Shown here: in pieces, positions 61,666 through 64,000 of the stretch
Numbering within the stretch: position 1 is the stretch's first letter
How the letters are laid out: every line of letters starts with the position of its first letter
DNA from: Devosia lucknowensis
Lineage (GTDB): Bacteria > Pseudomonadota > Alphaproteobacteria > Rhizobiales > Devosiaceae
Assembly (NCBI RefSeq): GCF_900177655.1
Contig: NZ_FXWK01000002.1
Location: forward strand, 806,001-870,000
DNA length: 64,000 bases
Direction of reading: 5' to 3'
The notes under the pieces: model-generated
Told to the model about the DNA's origin: nothing
What the model saw: only the letters and a program-made list of their open reading frames with translations
Database searches by the model: none
Position numbers and translations under genes: made by a program

Positions 61666-63051
61666 TTACTGGGCGTTTTCGGTCGGCGCAAGGGGCAAGG
61701 CTGTATCGGCTGCAAGCAGGGCTGGCGGAGACGCCGCCGGCGCTGCCGCCAGCGGTGTCTGCCGGCTGTTATTGGCAACCGGAACCTTCCACTCAAAGGC
61801 GTCGAGGCGCCCGGTGACGGGTGATAGCGGTTCCCATTCGTCGCTGACGATGCCGTCGGCCGTCCAGGCCGGATCGCGCGGCGCGCGCACGGCACGCGCG
61901 AGCCATTCGCGAGCCTTGCCCTGATCGCCCGACTGACCCTCTTCGATTTCCGCCATCAGCGTCGCCACGCCCTGCGTCGCCTCGGTGCCGGCAAAAGGCT
62001 GCAGTGCAGCGCGCGCTCTCGGCCAGTCATAGGCGTCGATGGCGGCGCGTGCCATCGCCATGCCGGCAGCGCGGTGCGGGGCAGGCAACTCGATAATCTC
62101 GCCCAGGCGCTTCAGGCGGTCGACGGCCGAGGCACCCGATTGCGAATGCGCATAGAGCGTCGCCACGTCCGGGTGGCCGGTCGATCGCCAAATGCGGCGC
62201 AGAAGGCTTTGTGCGCGCCGCGCTTCACCGCGGTTAGAATAGATGCGGGCAGCGATCAGGGCGGCGGGCACGAAATCGGGCAGGAGTTTGAGGGCCGTCA
62301 AAGCGTGGTCCAGCGCCGCATTGGCCTGGCTGTTTTCCAGTTCGCGCGCCCGTGCGGTTTCAATGACCGCCTGACGACGACGTTTGCGGGCTTTGTCCTC
62401 GCGTGTGGTGGCCGGTTCGGCATTCACCATGGCGACGGCCTCGGCCCACTGACCCCGACGGGCAAGATCGTCGAACACGGCCTGGCCAGCCCAGCCGGTC
62501 TCGGGCGCGAGTGCCAGTGTCTTGCGGGCAAAGGTGAGAGCAGCGTCTGGCCGGTTTTGTGCGCGGGCCTGGTCGTAAAGACCGGTCAGGGCGGCCACCG
62601 CCGTCTTTTCGCTGCTGATCAGGGCACGATAGTGCTCGCGTGCAGCGGGCATGTCGCCCAGGGCGAGGTCGGCGCGGGCTTCGAGGAGTTTTGCAGCGCC
62701 GTTGTCGGGAAGGCGCGCCTGGGCCTCGCGCGCCATGATGCGAGCTCTGGCCGGGTCTCCGGCCTGCAATGCGATCACGGCGTCGGACAAGGCTTCGACG
62801 CCTTGCTCCCGACGACGGGCAGTGCGACGACGGGCCATGGCACGCGGTGCGCCGATAACGCGACGGACCACCGCCCACACTAGTATGACCAGCGCGGCGG
62901 CCAGCAGCAGGATGACGACGGCGGTGCCGAGGCGTGGCTGCATGCGGTAGCCGGCCAGCTCGAGCGTCATGGTGCCGGGCAGGGAAATGATCCAGGCAGC
63001 GACGCCGGCAATGACCAGGCTGCCGATGATCCAGGAGGCGAGACGGATCAT
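61666..63051 (-). CDS. hemY: HemY-like TPR membrane protein
   Basis: A 461-residue protein with two N-terminal membrane segments (LASWIIGSLVIAGVAAWIISLPG and LGTAVVILLLAAALVILVWAVV), then TPR-like helical repeats (DAVIALQAGDPARARIMAREAQARLPDNGAAKLLEARADLALGD) and a Pro/Ala-rich end. It matches the HemY N-terminal (COG3898) family, usually next to heme synthesis genes hemC/hemD; the exact role is unsettled and it is unrelated to the protoporphyrinogen oxidase also called HemY. It overlaps the upstream mitofilin-like stop (ATGA). Confidence 0.88.
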   Translation of the reverse strand: MIRLASWIIGSLVIAGVAAWIISLPGTMTLELAGYRMQPRLGTAVVILLLAAALVILVWAVVRRVIGAPRAMARRRTARRREQGVEALSDAVIALQAGDPARARIMAREAQARLPDNGAAKLLEARADLALGDMPAAREHYRALISSEKTAVAALTGLYDQARAQNRPDAALTFARKTLALAPETGWAGQAVFDDLARRGQWAEAVAMVNAEPATTREDKARKRRRQAVIETARARELENSQANAALDHALTALKLLPDFVPAALIAARIYSNRGEARRAQSLLRRIWRSTGHPDVATLYAHSQSGASAVDRLKRLGEIIELPAPHRAAGMAMARAAIDAYDWPRARAALQPFAGTEATQGVATLMAEIEEGQSGDQGKAREWLARAVRAPRDPAWTADGIVSDEWEPLSPVTGRLDAFEWKVPVANNSRQTPLAAAPAASPPALLAADTALPLAPTENAQ

Positions 63052-64000
63052 GCGCCGCCCCCTGCGTTAAGCACCGACTGGCGCAACTCGGCAAGGAAAG
63101 TCTGGGCGGCTGCAAGACTGGAGATATCCGCCGGCAGTTCGCCCGCTGCGCGTCGCATCGGCTCGGGCAGGGCGTTGATCTCAGCCTCGGCGCTGGCGAA
63201 ATCCCGACGGGCCACCGCATCTTCGAGACGGGCGATGGTGGCGTCTGGCGTATTTCCCTCGACCGCACCGGCCGGCCGCATGGCGATCACGCCGCGGAAC
63301 CAGTCGGCCGTCGCGTCCTGCCAGCCGACATCGGCGGTGGCCGGGCGGCCGGCCAGCATGTCCGGCAGCGCAGCATTGAGCCGGCTGGCGATACTTTCCG
63401 GCCGCGGCAGACCGCTCGCCGCTCGACCTGCGACTGCCTCAGGCACAAGCGTTTCCGGCAGGGCCTGCCGGAGCGCGGCGAGTTCGGTTTCGAAACCGCG
63501 GCCACTGCCGAAAGCGCTTTCCAGCCCGGAAAAGATCAGAGGCAGACGAACGGCGGCCGCATCTGCGCCCGCGGTTTCGGTGGTCGATTGCGTCAGGGTC
63601 GCCAATTGCTGCTGCGTTTCTGCCAGTTGCGTGGCGGTGTTGGTGCCTTCGGTCCGCAGCGTGGCAAGCTCGTTCTCGATCGCACTCAGCGCTTCGGGAC
63701 TGGTGGTGCCCTGAGGCTGGGCTTCCGCCAGCGCATCGATGCGGGCAGAAAGGGCGTCGATCTGCTCGGCCAAAGCCGGATCGGTACCGGTCGGCTCTGC
63801 GGCGGGCGCTTCGCGCAGGGCCGTCTCCAGCGATGCCACACGGCTCGTGAGGGTCACGAGGTCGTCCTGAACCGTGCCGGTGGCCGTCTCCAGATTTGGG
63901 ATCGCCGTTGCGAACTGGGCGAGGCGAGGGTCGGCTGGCGCAGCGGTCTGCGGCGTAGCGGGCCACAGGCCAAGCGACGCCAGAGCGTAAGCTGCACCAA
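63048..64000 (-). CDS. COG4223/mitofilin-like membrane protein (cut by window edge)
   Basis: The reading frame is open to base 64000, so the visible part is the last 316 residues. It begins with hydrophobic GAAYALASLGLWPATPQ, probably the end of a membrane anchor, followed by a coiled-coil and Ala/Glu-rich stretch (ALAEQIDALSARIDALAEAQ, LSAIENELATLRTEG, TQLAETQQQLATLTQST) and a C-terminal globular part ending MRRAAGELPADISSLAAAQTFLAELRQSVLNAGGGA. This is the COG4223 family, which typically lies between hemD and hemY and is distantly related to mitochondrial mitofilin. It is coupled to hemY. Confidence 0.75.
   Translation of the reverse strand, partial: GAAYALASLGLWPATPQTAAPADPRLAQFATAIPNLETATGTVQDDLVTLTSRVASLETALREAPAAEPTGTDPALAEQIDALSARIDALAEAQPQGTTSPEALSAIENELATLRTEGTNTATQLAETQQQLATLTQSTTETAGADAAAVRLPLIFSGLESAFGSGRGFETELAALRQALPETLVPEAVAGRAASGLPRPESIASRLNAALPDMLAGRPATADVGWQDATADWFRGVIAMRPAGAVEGNTPDATIARLEDAVARRDFASAEAEINALPEPMRRAAGELPADISSLAAAQTFLAELRQSVLNAGGGA

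Noticed and set aside
1..64000. CRISPR arrays, IS elements, prophage genes, rRNA
   Set aside because: No regularly spaced repeats, transposase, integrase or phage structural motifs, or rRNA signatures were seen.

Overview
The window is chromosomal DNA of an alphaproteobacterium, most likely Hyphomicrobiales (Rhizobiales) of the Devosia type. Reasons: high GC (about 62% by eye), the ccmABCDG-acnA, rimM-trmD-rplS and hemY/COG4223 blocks, a family of DUF proteins typical of the order (DUF1223, DUF1674, DUF2794, DUF4893, IalB), a GTTC-N7-GTTC LexA box before imuA-imuB-dnaE2 and a TTAA-N7-TTAA CtrA-type box. The genus is inferred, not proven. I saw no prophage, CRISPR array, transposase, rRNA or replication origin. 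Sixty-seven genes (66 CDS, two of them cut by the window ends, and one tRNA) fill almost all of it, and no gene-free gap exceeds about 300 bp.

Layout. 1-3.2 kb: holA (cut) and leuS. 3.3-5.4 kb: PLP-homeostasis protein, the CenR-like envelope response regulator and an HTH-less cyclic-nucleotide-binding protein. 5.5-10.1 kb: exonuclease III, rplS-trmD-rimM and three small or uncharacterised genes. 10.2-18.2 kb: metallopeptidase, leuC, purH, heparinase-like protein, rsmB, htpX and DUF1674. 18.2-21.7 kb: SRPBCC protein, an orphan Flp-type pilin, then ccmGDCBA read leftward. 21.8-31.1 kb: acnA, DUF1223, DUF2794, acetyltransferase, Bax1-like protein, thpR, two tandem IalB paralogues, rlmN. 31.1-31.8 kb: a Phd-VapC toxin-antitoxin module of lower GC. 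31.8-34.2 kb: a coupled leftward set Lrp, GFA, LysE, rlmJ, divergent from argG. 35.7-44.1 kb: c-di-GMP protein, typA, dedA, yggT, acetyltransferase, hppA. 44.2-51.8 kb: accessory-looking metabolism (beta-propeller, DHFR-like, VOC, DUF3445 demethylase with MarR and cytochrome b561, serine hydrolase), ppa, a secreted protein and TerB. 52-57.9 kb: the SOS mutasome. 57.9-64 kb: phhB, a second c-di-GMP protein, a FeeM-like N-acyl amino acid synthase, tRNA-Thr, hemY and a mitofilin-like gene.

Functional themes are translation (leuS, rplS, trmD, rimM, rsmB, rlmN, rlmJ, typA, tRNA-Thr), cytochrome c maturation and heme, envelope physiology, c-di-GMP signalling and inducible mutagenesis. The least explained signals are non-coding. 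Between dedA and yggT there are three CGCA-N3-TGCG palindromes, a well-spaced sigma-54 type promoter and a strongly structured untranslated segment. There is also a terminator on the minus strand at 25.5 kb with no assigned gene before it, a CRP-type palindrome just before the cenR-like gene, and two families of dispersed palindromic repeats.
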